The position numbers and the translations under genes are program-made. This document shows, piece after piece, positions 27,304 through 35,594 of a stretch of 49,353 bases of DNA; position 1 is the stretch's first letter, and every line of letters starts with the position of its first letter. Source of the DNA: Desulfobacterium sp. Its GTDB lineage: Bacteria; Desulfobacterota; Desulfobacteria; Desulfobacterales; Desulfobacteraceae. The notes under the pieces were generated by a model, which had not been told where the DNA came from, searched no databases, and was given only the letters and a program-made list of their open reading frames with translations. The stretch is from the NCBI GenBank assembly GCA_030145245.1, contig JAQYWC010000040.1, positions 1 through 49,353 on the forward strand, in the 5' to 3' direction.

Positions 27304-28341
27304 ATGTCCCAAGACAGAGAACACAACCGTCGCATCGTGCTGGCTGCCCGTCCCCACGGCGCTCCGGTTTCAGAGGACTTCCGCCTGGAAACCCATCCCG
27401 TACCCCAACCGGCTGAAGGTCAGGTGTTGCTGCGCACGGTCTATCTTTCGCTGGATCCCTACATGCGGGGACGGATGAGCGATAAGCCCTCCTATGCGGA
27501 CCCTGTGAAAATAGATGACGTCATGGTGGGTGCAACGGTTTGCCGGATTGAAACATCCAGGCACCCGGATTATGAAAAGGGAGAGTGGGTGCTTGCTTAT
27601 ACCGGCTGGCAGGATTATGCCCTGTCTGACGGCACCGGCCTCACCCGGTTGGGAAAAACCCCAAAACACCCATCCTATGCATTGGGGATATTGGGCATGC
27701 CGGGGTTTACGGGCTATATGGGGTTACTGGATATCGGTCAGCCAAAACAGGGAGAGACTCTGGTTGTCGCTGCGGCCACCGGGCCGGTGGGTGCCACCGT
27801 CGGCCAGATCGGCAGGCTGAAAGGATGCCATGTCGTTGGTGTTGCCGGGGGGAGTGAAAAGTGTAAATACGCAAAAGAGGTCCTTGGTTTTGATGCGTGC
27901 CTCGACCACAAGGCTTTGGATTTTGCCGAACAACTGCGCCGGGTTTGCAGCCAGGGAATTGACGTCTATTTCGAAAGCGTCGGGGGTAAGGTTTTTGACG
28001 CTGTCCTGCCGCTGCTGAATACAAAAGCCAGGATTCCGGTGTGTGGTCTCATCTCCCAGTACAACCTCACCCGGCTTCCTGACGGACCGGATCGCATCTC
28101 CCTTCTGATGGGCACCATTTTAGTCAAACGAATCAAGGTTCAGGGATTCATTATCTTTGATGATTATGGCCATCGCTATGATGAATTTGCACGGGAGATG
28201 TCCCAATGGTTGGACTCAGGACAGATAAAATACCGGGAGCATATGGTTGACGGGTTAGAGAGTGCGCCCAACGCGTTTATCGGCATGCTGGACGGCCATA
28301 ACTTCGGAAAATTAGTCATAAGAGTCAATGACGAACAATAA
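27304..28341 (+). CDS. curA: CurA-type NADPH-dependent medium-chain reductase
   Basis: A 345-residue zinc-free MDR-superfamily reductase, the same length as E. coli CurA. Signature segments are YLSLDPYMRGRM, GMPGFTGYMGLLDIG and the NADPH-binding AAATGPVGATVGQIGRLKGC. GVAGGSEKC and VYFESVGGKVFDAVLPLL follow. These enzymes reduce the double bond of enones and related electrophiles. AAAGGAG lies 6 nt before ATG 27304; an upstream GTG frame extension (27223) has no support. It is followed 20 nt later by a DJ-1/PfpI gene, so the pair may handle reactive carbonyls. Confidence 0.9.
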   Translation: MSQDREHNRRIVLAARPHGAPVSEDFRLETHPVPQPAEGQVLLRTVYLSLDPYMRGRMSDKPSYADPVKIDDVMVGATVCRIETSRHPDYEKGEWVLAYTGWQDYALSDGTGLTRLGKTPKHPSYALGILGMPGFTGYMGLLDIGQPKQGETLVVAAATGPVGATVGQIGRLKGCHVVGVAGGSEKCKYAKEVLGFDACLDHKALDFAEQLRRVCSQGIDVYFESVGGKVFDAVLPLLNTKARIPVCGLISQYNLTRLPDGPDRISLLMGTILVKRIKVQGFIIFDDYGHRYDEFAREMSQWLDSGQIKYREHMVDGLESAPNAFIGMLDGHNFGKLVIRVNDEQ

Positions 28342-28360
28342 TTAAAGAAAGGAAAATACA

Positions 28361-29041
28361 ATGAACATTCTCATGGTTCTTACATCCCACGACAAACTGG
28401 GAGATACAGGTCTTAAAACAGGGTTCTGGTTGGAAGAATTTGCTTCGCCGTATTACGTTTTTAAAGACCAGGGGTTTAAAATCACCCTGGCCTCTCCCAA
28501 AGGTGGGCTTCCACCCCTGGATCCCAAAAGTGACGCGCCTGACTTTCAAACCGCTGCAACAGAGCGCTTTCGCAATGATGATGAGGCCCAGAAGCAACTT
28601 GCCAATACGAACCGCCTGGATTCGGTGAATCCTGCTGATTTCGATGCTGTTTTTTATCCTGGCGGCCACGGCCCGCTCTGGGATCTTGCTGAAGACAAAC
28701 ATTCTATTTCGCTTCTGGAAACGTTCCATCGGGACGAAAAACCCATGGGCCTGGTCTGTCATGCGCCCGGAGTGCTACGCCATACAAAAGATGCGGATGG
28801 CGCCCCCCTGGTCAAAGGCAAAAGAGTCACCGGGTTCAGCAATACTGAAGAAGACGCTGTACAACTCACCGACGTCGTCCCTTTTTTACTTGAAGATATG
28901 CTCAAAGCCAACCAGGGCTTGTATCATAAAGGCGCAGACTGGGCCAGTTATGTTGAGATTGACGGACATCTGTTAACGGGTCAAAATCCTGCTTCCTCTG
29001 AAGCCGTTGCCACTGAAATGATAAAACTTCTCACCCAATAA
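28361..29041 (+). CDS. DJ-1/PfpI-superfamily protein (Hsp31-like)
   Basis: A 226-residue type 1 glutamine-amidotransferase-like protein. The nucleophile elbow is GLVCHAPGVL with a conserved Cys, and the upstream FYPGGHGPLWDL and LEEFASPYYVFKDQG match the Hsp31/YDR533C-like subgroup. Members act as glutathione-independent glyoxalases, chaperones or deglycases; this cannot be resolved from sequence. It is transcribed with the CurA-type reductase and ends at a strong hairpin. Confidence 0.88.
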   Translation: MNILMVLTSHDKLGDTGLKTGFWLEEFASPYYVFKDQGFKITLASPKGGLPPLDPKSDAPDFQTAATERFRNDDEAQKQLANTNRLDSVNPADFDAVFYPGGHGPLWDLAEDKHSISLLETFHRDEKPMGLVCHAPGVLRHTKDADGAPLVKGKRVTGFSNTEEDAVQLTDVVPFLLEDMLKANQGLYHKGADWASYVEIDGHLLTGQNPASSEAVATEMIKLLTQ

Positions 29042-29064
29042 CTGTGCCCCCCTCCATCTAACAC

Positions 29065-29103
29065 CCTGGGCACCGCAAACACACGTGGTTTGCGGTGCCC
29101 AGG
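29065..29103 (+). terminator. Perfect 16-bp hairpin after the DJ-1 gene
   Basis: CCTGGGCACCGCAAAC (29065-29080), loop ACACGTG, GTTTGCGGTGCCCAGG (29088-29103). The stem is perfect and GC-rich, 24 nt after the stop. There is no strong T-run, but position and strength support transcription termination. Confidence 0.8.
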
Positions 29104-29511
29104 AGAAAGAGCTTCCTACCCAAATTATTTTATCCTTGATATTTTTTCAATTTTTATATATTTTCCTTTGGGTCGAATGTATTTTTTTCATTCACAACAG
29201 ATTGCAAAACACTGAAAGTGCGTTACAAAATAATAAATTTGCTTTTTATTTGACCGTTAAATAGTTTGTACAAAATAATATGCAAACAGAATCAAATACT
29301 TTGGTATCAATACAATAAAGGATGGAATGAATAAGTTCAGAGGCGTAAATCAACAGCACCCTCCCCCTGCCTGACCCGGATAGCCATTATCCATTTTACG
29401 TACTGCCATGGTATCTTATGCAGTTATCTGCATGGGCTGAAATCCCACCTTCCAGGGCACGAACACTAATTCAATTCATCTATAAAGGCTCAGGCCGCAA
29501 AGGAATGAAAC
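29104..29511. other. Spacer upstream of the peptide ABC operon
   Basis: No gene seen. The AT-rich part contains TTGACC (29250-29255), followed by several weak -10 choices, so the promoter cannot be fixed. AAGGA lies 7 nt before the binding-protein ATG. Confidence 0.4.
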
Positions 29512-31098
29512 ATGACCGATCTGAAACAATCGACTCCCCCCCTATCCACGGATCCAATCTCCCGGCGAAAATTTCTAAAGCAGATGTCCGCACTGGGTCT
29601 GTCCATGGCAATTTTACCAGGCGTGTTCCATGGCTCAGCACAGGCTGCCGTCCCCCAAAAGGGTGGGCGGTTCAGAATGGGCATGGGAGGGGCTCATACA
29701 ACGGATTCTCTGCACACGCCGACCCTGGCCGACCAGTTTGAAATGCACACCAACTACGCCCTTCGCAACAATCTTGTGGAAGTCAATCAAAAGGGAGAGG
29801 CCATACCCGAACTTGCGGAAAGCTGGGATGTCTCCTCAGATGCCGTTAAATGGATGTTCGACCTGCGCCGGGGCGTTGAATTTCACAACGGAAAAACCCT
29901 GGATGCCGAGGATGTGATCTACTCCATCCGCCATCACATGGGCCCGGATTCAAAGTCCGGCGCCAAGGGCCTTCTGGACCAGATAGACGAGATCCGGGCC
30001 GACGGCAAAAACAGGGTGCTCTTCACCCTGAAGGGCGGTAACGCCGACTTTCCCTACATCCTGAACGATTACCACCTGACCATTGTCCCGGCCGGCACCA
30101 CCGGCAACGAGTGGGAAAAGGGGATCGGCACCGGCGGTTACACCCTGGAGGAATGGGAACCCGGGGTCAGGAGTTTTTTGAAACGCAATCCCAACTACTT
30201 TAAGCAGGGACGGGCCCACTTTGACGAGGTGGAGATCCTGGGCATCAACGATGTAAACGCCCGCACCAACGCCCTTAAAACCGGCCGGATCGATTACATG
30301 AACCGGACGGAAGTGAAAACCGCCCACCTGTTTAAACGGATGCCGGGGATCGAGATTATGCAAACCGCGGGCGGCTTGCAATTTACCCTTGCCATGCTCA
30401 CGGACATCTCCCCCTTTGACCGGAACGATGCCCGCCTGGCCCTGAAACACGCCATTGACCGGGAAGAGATCGTCAAACAGGTCCTCAGGGGATATGGAAC
30501 CGTGGGCAACGACCATCCCATCCAGAAGAACGACCGGTTCTTTGCCGCAGATATTCCCCAAAGGCAATACGATCCGGACAAGGCAAAATTTTACCTGAAA
30601 AAGGCCGGACTCACGGACCAGACCTTTCCGTTGCACACCTCGGACCTGAACACCATCTATCTCGATATGGCCACCCTGTTCAAGGAGCAGGCCCGAAAGG
30701 CCGGCCTCAAGATCCAATTGATCAAGGAACCGGCAGACGGTTACTGGAGCAATGTCTGGATCAAAAAGCCCTTTTGCAACTGCCACTGGGCAGCCCGTCC
30801 GACAGCTGACATGATGCTGTCCGTGGCCTATACAAGCCAGGCAAAATGGAACGACACCCATCTCAAGAGCCCCCGTTTGGACGAGTTGGTAAAAATCGCC
30901 CGGGCTGAGCTGGACCAAGCCAAACGCCAGGAGGCCTACGCCGAATGTCAACGGATCATCCGGGATGAGGGGGGCACCATCGTTCCCTGCTTTAAAGATT
31001 ATGTGGAGGCCGCAAGCACAAAGGTTCAGCACGGTCCCATCTCCGGTCTGCTGGAATCCGATGCCCACCGGGCTGCCGAACGGTGGTGGTTTGCCTGA
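29512..31098 (+). CDS. Tat-exported family 5 substrate-binding protein (peptide/nickel ABC)
   Basis: A 528-residue extracellular solute-binding protein of family 5. The N-terminus has a twin-arginine signal SRRKFLK (17-23), a hydrophobic segment and GSAQA before the likely cleavage near residue 45. The body shows TLADQFEMHTNYALRNNLVE, WMFDLRRGVEFHNGKTLDAE DVIYSIRHH-type and GGTIVPCFKDY segments typical of the family. It would capture oligopeptides or similar solutes in the periplasm and deliver them to the downstream permeases. Tat rather than Sec export suggests folding or cofactor binding in the cytoplasm. First gene of a four-gene operon. Confidence 0.92.
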   Translation: MTDLKQSTPPLSTDPISRRKFLKQMSALGLSMAILPGVFHGSAQAAVPQKGGRFRMGMGGAHTTDSLHTPTLADQFEMHTNYALRNNLVEVNQKGEAIPELAESWDVSSDAVKWMFDLRRGVEFHNGKTLDAEDVIYSIRHHMGPDSKSGAKGLLDQIDEIRADGKNRVLFTLKGGNADFPYILNDYHLTIVPAGTTGNEWEKGIGTGGYTLEEWEPGVRSFLKRNPNYFKQGRAHFDEVEILGINDVNARTNALKTGRIDYMNRTEVKTAHLFKRMPGIEIMQTAGGLQFTLAMLTDISPFDRNDARLALKHAIDREEIVKQVLRGYGTVGNDHPIQKNDRFFAADIPQRQYDPDKAKFYLKKAGLTDQTFPLHTSDLNTIYLDMATLFKEQARKAGLKIQLIKEPADGYWSNVWIKKPFCNCHWAARPTADMMLSVAYTSQAKWNDTHLKSPRLDELVKIARAELDQAKRQEAYAECQRIIRDEGGTIVPCFKDYVEAASTKVQHGPISGLLESDAHRAAERWWFA

Positions 31099-31099
31099 T

Positions 31100-32056
31100 A
31101 TGAAGGATATGACAGCAACAATTTTAAAGCGGATCGGGCACAGCGTGATCACCCTGTTTGTGATCTCCATCCTCATCTTTGCCGGTGTGGAAGCGCTGCC
31201 GGGCGATCTTGCAGAATCCATCCTCGGGCAGAGCGCCCTGCCCGAGACCGTGGAGGCCTTTCGCAAGGAGCTGAAGCTGGATCTGCCCCCCCATGTTCGG
31301 TATATCTCATGGCTGGGTGATTTTGTGCAGGGGGAGATGGGACGCTCCCTTTCCAACCACCGGCCCATCACCGAACTCATCGGCTGGCGCCTTTCCAACA
31401 CCCTGTTTCTGGCCGCTGCCGCGGCCGTGGTGGCGGTTCCCCTGGCAATCATTCTGGGCATCCTGGCCGCCCTTTACCGCAACACGTTCTTTGACCGGAT
31501 CGTTTCCATGGTCTCCCTGAGTGCAATTTCGTTTCCCGAATTTTTCATCGCCTACATCCTCATCGCCCTGATATCGGTCAAGCTGCCGCTCTTTCCCAGC
31601 ATCTCTACCCTGGACGACCAGATGTCCCTTGCCGACAAGCTCTACACCATCGTGCTGCCCTGCCTGACCCTGACCATGGTGGTGCTTGCCCACATGATGC
31701 GCCAGACACGGGCGGCCATCATCAACGTCCTGGCCACGCCCTATATCGAGATGGCCCGGCTGAAGGGGGTCAGCCGGCTCCGTGTCGTGGTTCTCCACGC
31801 CTTTCCCAACGCCCTCTCTCCGGTGATCAACGTGGTGGCCCTGAATATGGCCTATCTTGTGGCGGGGGTCGTGATCGTGGAGGTGGTGTTTGTTTATCCG
31901 GGGCTCGGGCAGTTGCTGGTGGACTCCGTTTCCAAAAGGGACCTTCCCGTGGTGCAGGCAAGCGGTCTGATATTTGCCTCGGTTTACATCGGGCTGAACC
32001 TGCTGGCCGACCTGTTGTCCATTGCAAGCAACCCGCGTTTGAGAAATCCCCGTTAA
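31100..32056 (+). CDS. ABC transporter permease, DppB/OppB type
   Basis: A 319-residue inner-membrane protein with six predicted helices. The N-terminal ILKRIGHSVITLFVISILIF and the coupling-helix EAA-type motif IEMARLKGVSRLRVVVLHAF followed by PNALSPVINV identify a DppB-like permease. It begins one base after the binding-protein stop. A longer upstream frame overlaps that gene and is not credible as a start. It pairs with the next permease to form the channel. Confidence 0.92.
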   Translation: MKDMTATILKRIGHSVITLFVISILIFAGVEALPGDLAESILGQSALPETVEAFRKELKLDLPPHVRYISWLGDFVQGEMGRSLSNHRPITELIGWRLSNTLFLAAAAAVVAVPLAIILGILAALYRNTFFDRIVSMVSLSAISFPEFFIAYILIALISVKLPLFPSISTLDDQMSLADKLYTIVLPCLTLTMVVLAHMMRQTRAAIINVLATPYIEMARLKGVSRLRVVVLHAFPNALSPVINVVALNMAYLVAGVVIVEVVFVYPGLGQLLVDSVSKRDLPVVQASGLIFASVYIGLNLLADLLSIASNPRLRNPR

Positions 32057-32066
32057 GGATACCCCC

Positions 32067-32894
32067 ATGAGTTCACTGATTAAATTTATTCAAAAAGCGC
32101 CCTGGAGCGCAAAAATTGGCATTATCATCCTGGTCATAAACATCGCCGTTGCAGCATTTGCCCCGGTGATAAGCCCCTATGGGGAAACGGAAATCACAGG
32201 AGATGTGTGGGAGGAGATGAGCCTGACCCATCCCCTGGGGACGGATCACCTGGGACGGGATCTTCTCTCCCGGCTGATCTACGGAGCGCGCAACACCATC
32301 GCCCTTGCGCTCATGATAACCTTTCTCTCCTTTAGCCTGGGAACCCTGGGCGGTTTTCTGGCCGCCACCCTGGGCGGATGGTGCGATACCCTGCTGAGCC
32401 GGACGGTGGATCTCGTCCTCTCTTTTCCGACCCTCATCTTTGCCCTGATGGTACTCTCGGTGGTGGGTACCTCCATCTTCTCCCTGATCTGTGTCATCGC
32501 CATCCTGGATGCCACCCGGGTCTTTCGCCTGGCAAGGGCCGTTGCCATGGACATCGCCGTGATGGATTTTGTAGAAGCGGGCCGGCTTCGTGGTGAAAAA
32601 ACAGGCTGGATCATCCTGCGGGAAATTCTCCCCAACGCCCTGCCGCCGCTGGTGGCCGAGTTCGGTCTCAGGTTCTGCTTTGTGTTCCTGTTCATCGCCG
32701 GCCTGAGCTTCCTCGGACTGGGCATTCAGCCCCCCACGGCCGACTGGGGGAGCATGGTAAAGGAAAATGCCGGAGCCATCACCTTTGGTATCTTCACCCC
32801 CCTGTGGCCGGCCGCGGCCATTGCTTTTATCACCGTGGGGGTCAACCTTATTGTGGACTGGTTTCTGAACCTGGCAAGCGGATTAAAGGAGTAA
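32067..32894 (+). CDS. ABC transporter permease, DppC/OppC type
   Basis: A 275-residue inner-membrane protein. HPLGTDHLGRDLLSRLIYGA near the first periplasmic loop is the hallmark of DppC-like permeases. The coupling motif is VEAGRLRGEKTGWIILREIL followed by PNALPPLVAE. Hydrophobic helices cover the rest. It lies 10 nt after DppB and 1 nt before the ATPase gene. Confidence 0.92.
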   Translation: MSSLIKFIQKAPWSAKIGIIILVINIAVAAFAPVISPYGETEITGDVWEEMSLTHPLGTDHLGRDLLSRLIYGARNTIALALMITFLSFSLGTLGGFLAATLGGWCDTLLSRTVDLVLSFPTLIFALMVLSVVGTSIFSLICVIAILDATRVFRLARAVAMDIAVMDFVEAGRLRGEKTGWIILREILPNALPPLVAEFGLRFCFVFLFIAGLSFLGLGIQPPTADWGSMVKENAGAITFGIFTPLWPAAAIAFITVGVNLIVDWFLNLASGLKE

Positions 32895-32895
32895 C

Positions 32896-34524
32896 ATGAA
32901 AAACATTCTGAACATCACCGGCCTCACCATTGAAGGGTTTAATGACAACCAGTGGTCGACCATCGTCGACAAGGTCGACCTGACACTTGAGCGGGGAGAA
33001 ATCCTGGGACTCATCGGCGAGTCAGGCGCAGGAAAATCCACCATCGGGCTTGCATCCATGGGCTATTCCCGCAAGGGTTGCCGCATCTCTTCGGGTTCCA
33101 TCCGCTTTGACGGCACAGAGCTTTGCCAGGCATCCGACGGAGTCAAACAAAAGATCCGGGGAACCCGCATCGCCTATGTGGCCCAAAGCGCGGCCGCCTC
33201 TTTTAACCCGTCCCACCGGTTGATCAGGCAATGCACTGAAACGCCGGTGCGCCACGGTCAGATGAGTTCTGCCCAGGCGGAAAAGGAGGCCATTGAAAAC
33301 TACAGGCGCCTTCTGCTGCCCGATCCCGAGGGCATCGGCTTTCGGTATCCCCATCAGGTGTCCGGCGGTCAGCTGCAACGGGCCATGGTGGCCATGGCCA
33401 TGGCCTGCAAACCGGACATCATCGTATTTGACGAACCCACAACCGCCCTGGACGTGACCACCCAGATCGAGGTGCTCAACGCCATCAAACAGATCACCCG
33501 CCATTTTGGTACCGCAGCGCTGTACATCACCCATGATCTGGCCGTGGTCTCCCAGCTTGCGGACCGGATCATGGTGCTTAGGAACGGACAGAAGGTTGAG
33601 GAGAACCAGACCCGGGAACTGCTGGACACCCCGGAGAAGGCCTACACCCGCAGGCTCCTTTCCGTGCGCAGCCAGCGCCCCGATAAAAAGCCGGTTAAAT
33701 TGAAACAAAAAGTGATCCTCGAGGTCAACCAGGTGTCGGCCGCCTACAAGAAAAAGGAGCTGGTTCTCGATACCATAGATCTTACCATCCGGCGGGGCCA
33801 GACCGTTGCCCTGGTCGGAGAGTCGGGAAGCGGCAAGAGCACCCTTGCCCGGGCAATCACTGGTCTTCTCCCTCCCTTAAGCGGCGAGGTGGTGTTCCAG
33901 GGTGAAACCCTTGGTGCGAGTTACAGATCCCGCAACCGGGAGAGCCTGAGAAGGATGCAGATGATCTATCAGATGCCTGAAACCGCCCTGAATCCCAAGC
34001 AGACCATTGAAACGGCCATCGGCCGTCCCCTCTCCTTCTACTTTGGCATCTCGGGCAAAGAAAGGCGCAAACAGGTGCTGGAATTCCTGGACCGCATCGA
34101 GCTGCCGGCCAGCTACATCAACCGGTACCCCGGCGAGCTGTCCGGCGGAGAAAAGCAGAGAATCTGCGTGGCCCGGGCCCTGGCCGCAAAGCCCGATCTT
34201 GTGATCTGCGACGAGGTGACCTCGGCCCTGGACAACCTGGTGGGCGAAGAGATACTGAAGCTTCTGCAGAACCTGCAAAATGACCTGGGCGTCTCCTACC
34301 TGTTCATCACCCATGACCTGGCCACTGTAAAGGCGATCGCCGATGAGGTAGTTGTCATGCTCAAGGGAAAAATCGTTGAAAAGGGACCTATAGACAAAAT
34401 TCTCAACACCCCCGGCCACGATTATACGAAACGCTTGCTCAACTCTGTTCCAAAGATGGATCCGGACTGGCTGGACGATCTTTTGGGCAAAAGGAAGACC
34501 ACCCGGTCAAAGCGAGCGGCCTGA
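32896..34524 (+). CDS. Fused double ATPase of the peptide ABC importer (DppD-DppF type)
   Basis: A 542-residue protein with two complete ABC ATPase domains. Domain 1 has Walker A GESGAGKST (41-49), signature VSGGQLQRA (155-163) and Walker B IIVFDEPTTALD. Domain 2 has Walker A GESGSGKST (308-316), signature LSGGEKQRI (415-423) and Walker B LVICDEVTSALD. In the second site the usual Pro after DE is Val. In most peptide transporters these are two proteins; here a linker of about 40 residues joins them. It powers uptake through the two permeases. Confidence 0.93.
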   Translation: MKNILNITGLTIEGFNDNQWSTIVDKVDLTLERGEILGLIGESGAGKSTIGLASMGYSRKGCRISSGSIRFDGTELCQASDGVKQKIRGTRIAYVAQSAAASFNPSHRLIRQCTETPVRHGQMSSAQAEKEAIENYRRLLLPDPEGIGFRYPHQVSGGQLQRAMVAMAMACKPDIIVFDEPTTALDVTTQIEVLNAIKQITRHFGTAALYITHDLAVVSQLADRIMVLRNGQKVEENQTRELLDTPEKAYTRRLLSVRSQRPDKKPVKLKQKVILEVNQVSAAYKKKELVLDTIDLTIRRGQTVALVGESGSGKSTLARAITGLLPPLSGEVVFQGETLGASYRSRNRESLRRMQMIYQMPETALNPKQTIETAIGRPLSFYFGISGKERRKQVLEFLDRIELPASYINRYPGELSGGEKQRICVARALAAKPDLVICDEVTSALDNLVGEEILKLLQNLQNDLGVSYLFITHDLATVKAIADEVVVMLKGKIVEKGPIDKILNTPGHDYTKRLLNSVPKMDPDWLDDLLGKRKTTRSKRAA

Positions 34525-34563
34525 CACAGATGGTTTCGTCGCTCTTTCCGAAGCTTTTTTTAT

Positions 34564-34594
34564 TGCAGCCCCCGGAGGGTCTCCTGGGGCTGCA
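34564..34594 (+). terminator. GC-rich hairpin after the ABC operon
   Basis: TGCAGCCCC (34564-34572) pairs with GGGGCTGCA (34586-34594), with an inner GGAG/CTCC stem. It begins about 40 nt after the operon stop. A T7 run precedes rather than follows it, so termination is likely but not certain. Confidence 0.55.
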
Positions 34595-34654
34595 TGCACA
34601 CATGGCCCAGCCCCAGGAAAAGGGCATTGGACGACCAGAAAAATTCCCGGACAG

Positions 34655-35398
34655 CTATTCCCAATCTGTGATTGAAATGGAATTGGTTAATATTCGTTGT
34701 TTTCCGTCCGGCAATATCTCTATCAATGCAAGATAAATTCTGTCGTTAAATGCGATTACTGAAGGGCTGATGAAATCGTTTTCATTGTTTTTTTCCGCCA
34801 GCACCTGCCATTTAAAGCCCTGATCATCAGAAAAAGAACCTGAAACAAAAACAAATCCCTTATCAGAAGTCGCTATGATTATATACTTGTCATTATAAAC
34901 AGACACATCAAACTCAAAGATATTCTTCCCATCAAACAGTGCTCCCGTATTCTGTGTCGGCTTTAGATCGGCTTTTAATCCAGCATATGTTAAATTACCG
35001 TGGGGAATATCTGGCCCCCTGACAATACCCGGCTTCCAGATTTTATAAAACATCAGATGCCCCTCCCGGCGGGGCTTGATAACAGCATGGACACCTGTCC
35101 CCAGTTCAATATATTTTTCATAATGACCGGAAGCATTGGGAGTAAAAGCAACAATACTGTCCTGTTCCGCAATGGTGACAACAGAAGGATGGATATCATC
35201 CGGGAATTTTAGAAAATAACGAGGTCCGTGAAAGCTTTCATGGGGATATTTTTGTGATACAACCAGATCATCGCCTTTCTCTTTTCTGATAAACAATTTA
35301 TTAATCGCTCCACCAAATCTTTGAAAAACCATCTCACAGGATTTATCCGGATTTACCCGGATATCCCAGTCCGGATGAGGTGGTAAAATCTGGTTCAA
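34655..35398 (-). pseudogene. Hypothetical protein, probably frameshifted near its 5' end
   Basis: An open frame of 247 residues has only a TTG start directly after an upstream stop. Inserting one A into the A5 run at 35401-35405 would link it to an upstream frame reading GSTNDYYDPSYGTG, NDQRAWEGGAIDGLIDLTHD and GAGYDNRMHGDEK, reaching back to about 35590, where no ATG is found. The product is beta-strand-rich (FISPSVIAFNDRIYLALIEI, KGFVFVSGSFSDDQGFKWQV), reminiscent of beta-propeller proteins, but I do not recognise the family. It follows the lipoxygenase gene on the same strand and may be its degraded operon partner. Confidence 0.55.
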
Positions 35399-35594
35399 TA
35401 TTTTTCATCGCCATGCATCCTGTTATCATACCCTGCTCCTGGATCATGCGTTAGATCGATAAGGCCATCGATTGCGCCGCCTTCCCATGCCCTCTGATCA
35501 TTAATCGGTCCCGTTCCATATGAAGGATCGTAATAGTCATTTGTGGAACCCAGTTTTACTATAAAATAATTTACAAACGCAGCTGGTGGAAAAG

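Noticed and set aside
29950-31461. Long minus-strand frame of 503 codons over the peptide-binding protein
   Set aside because: It is opposite a clear Tat-exported binding protein and the start of a permease; its sequence has no recognisable family.
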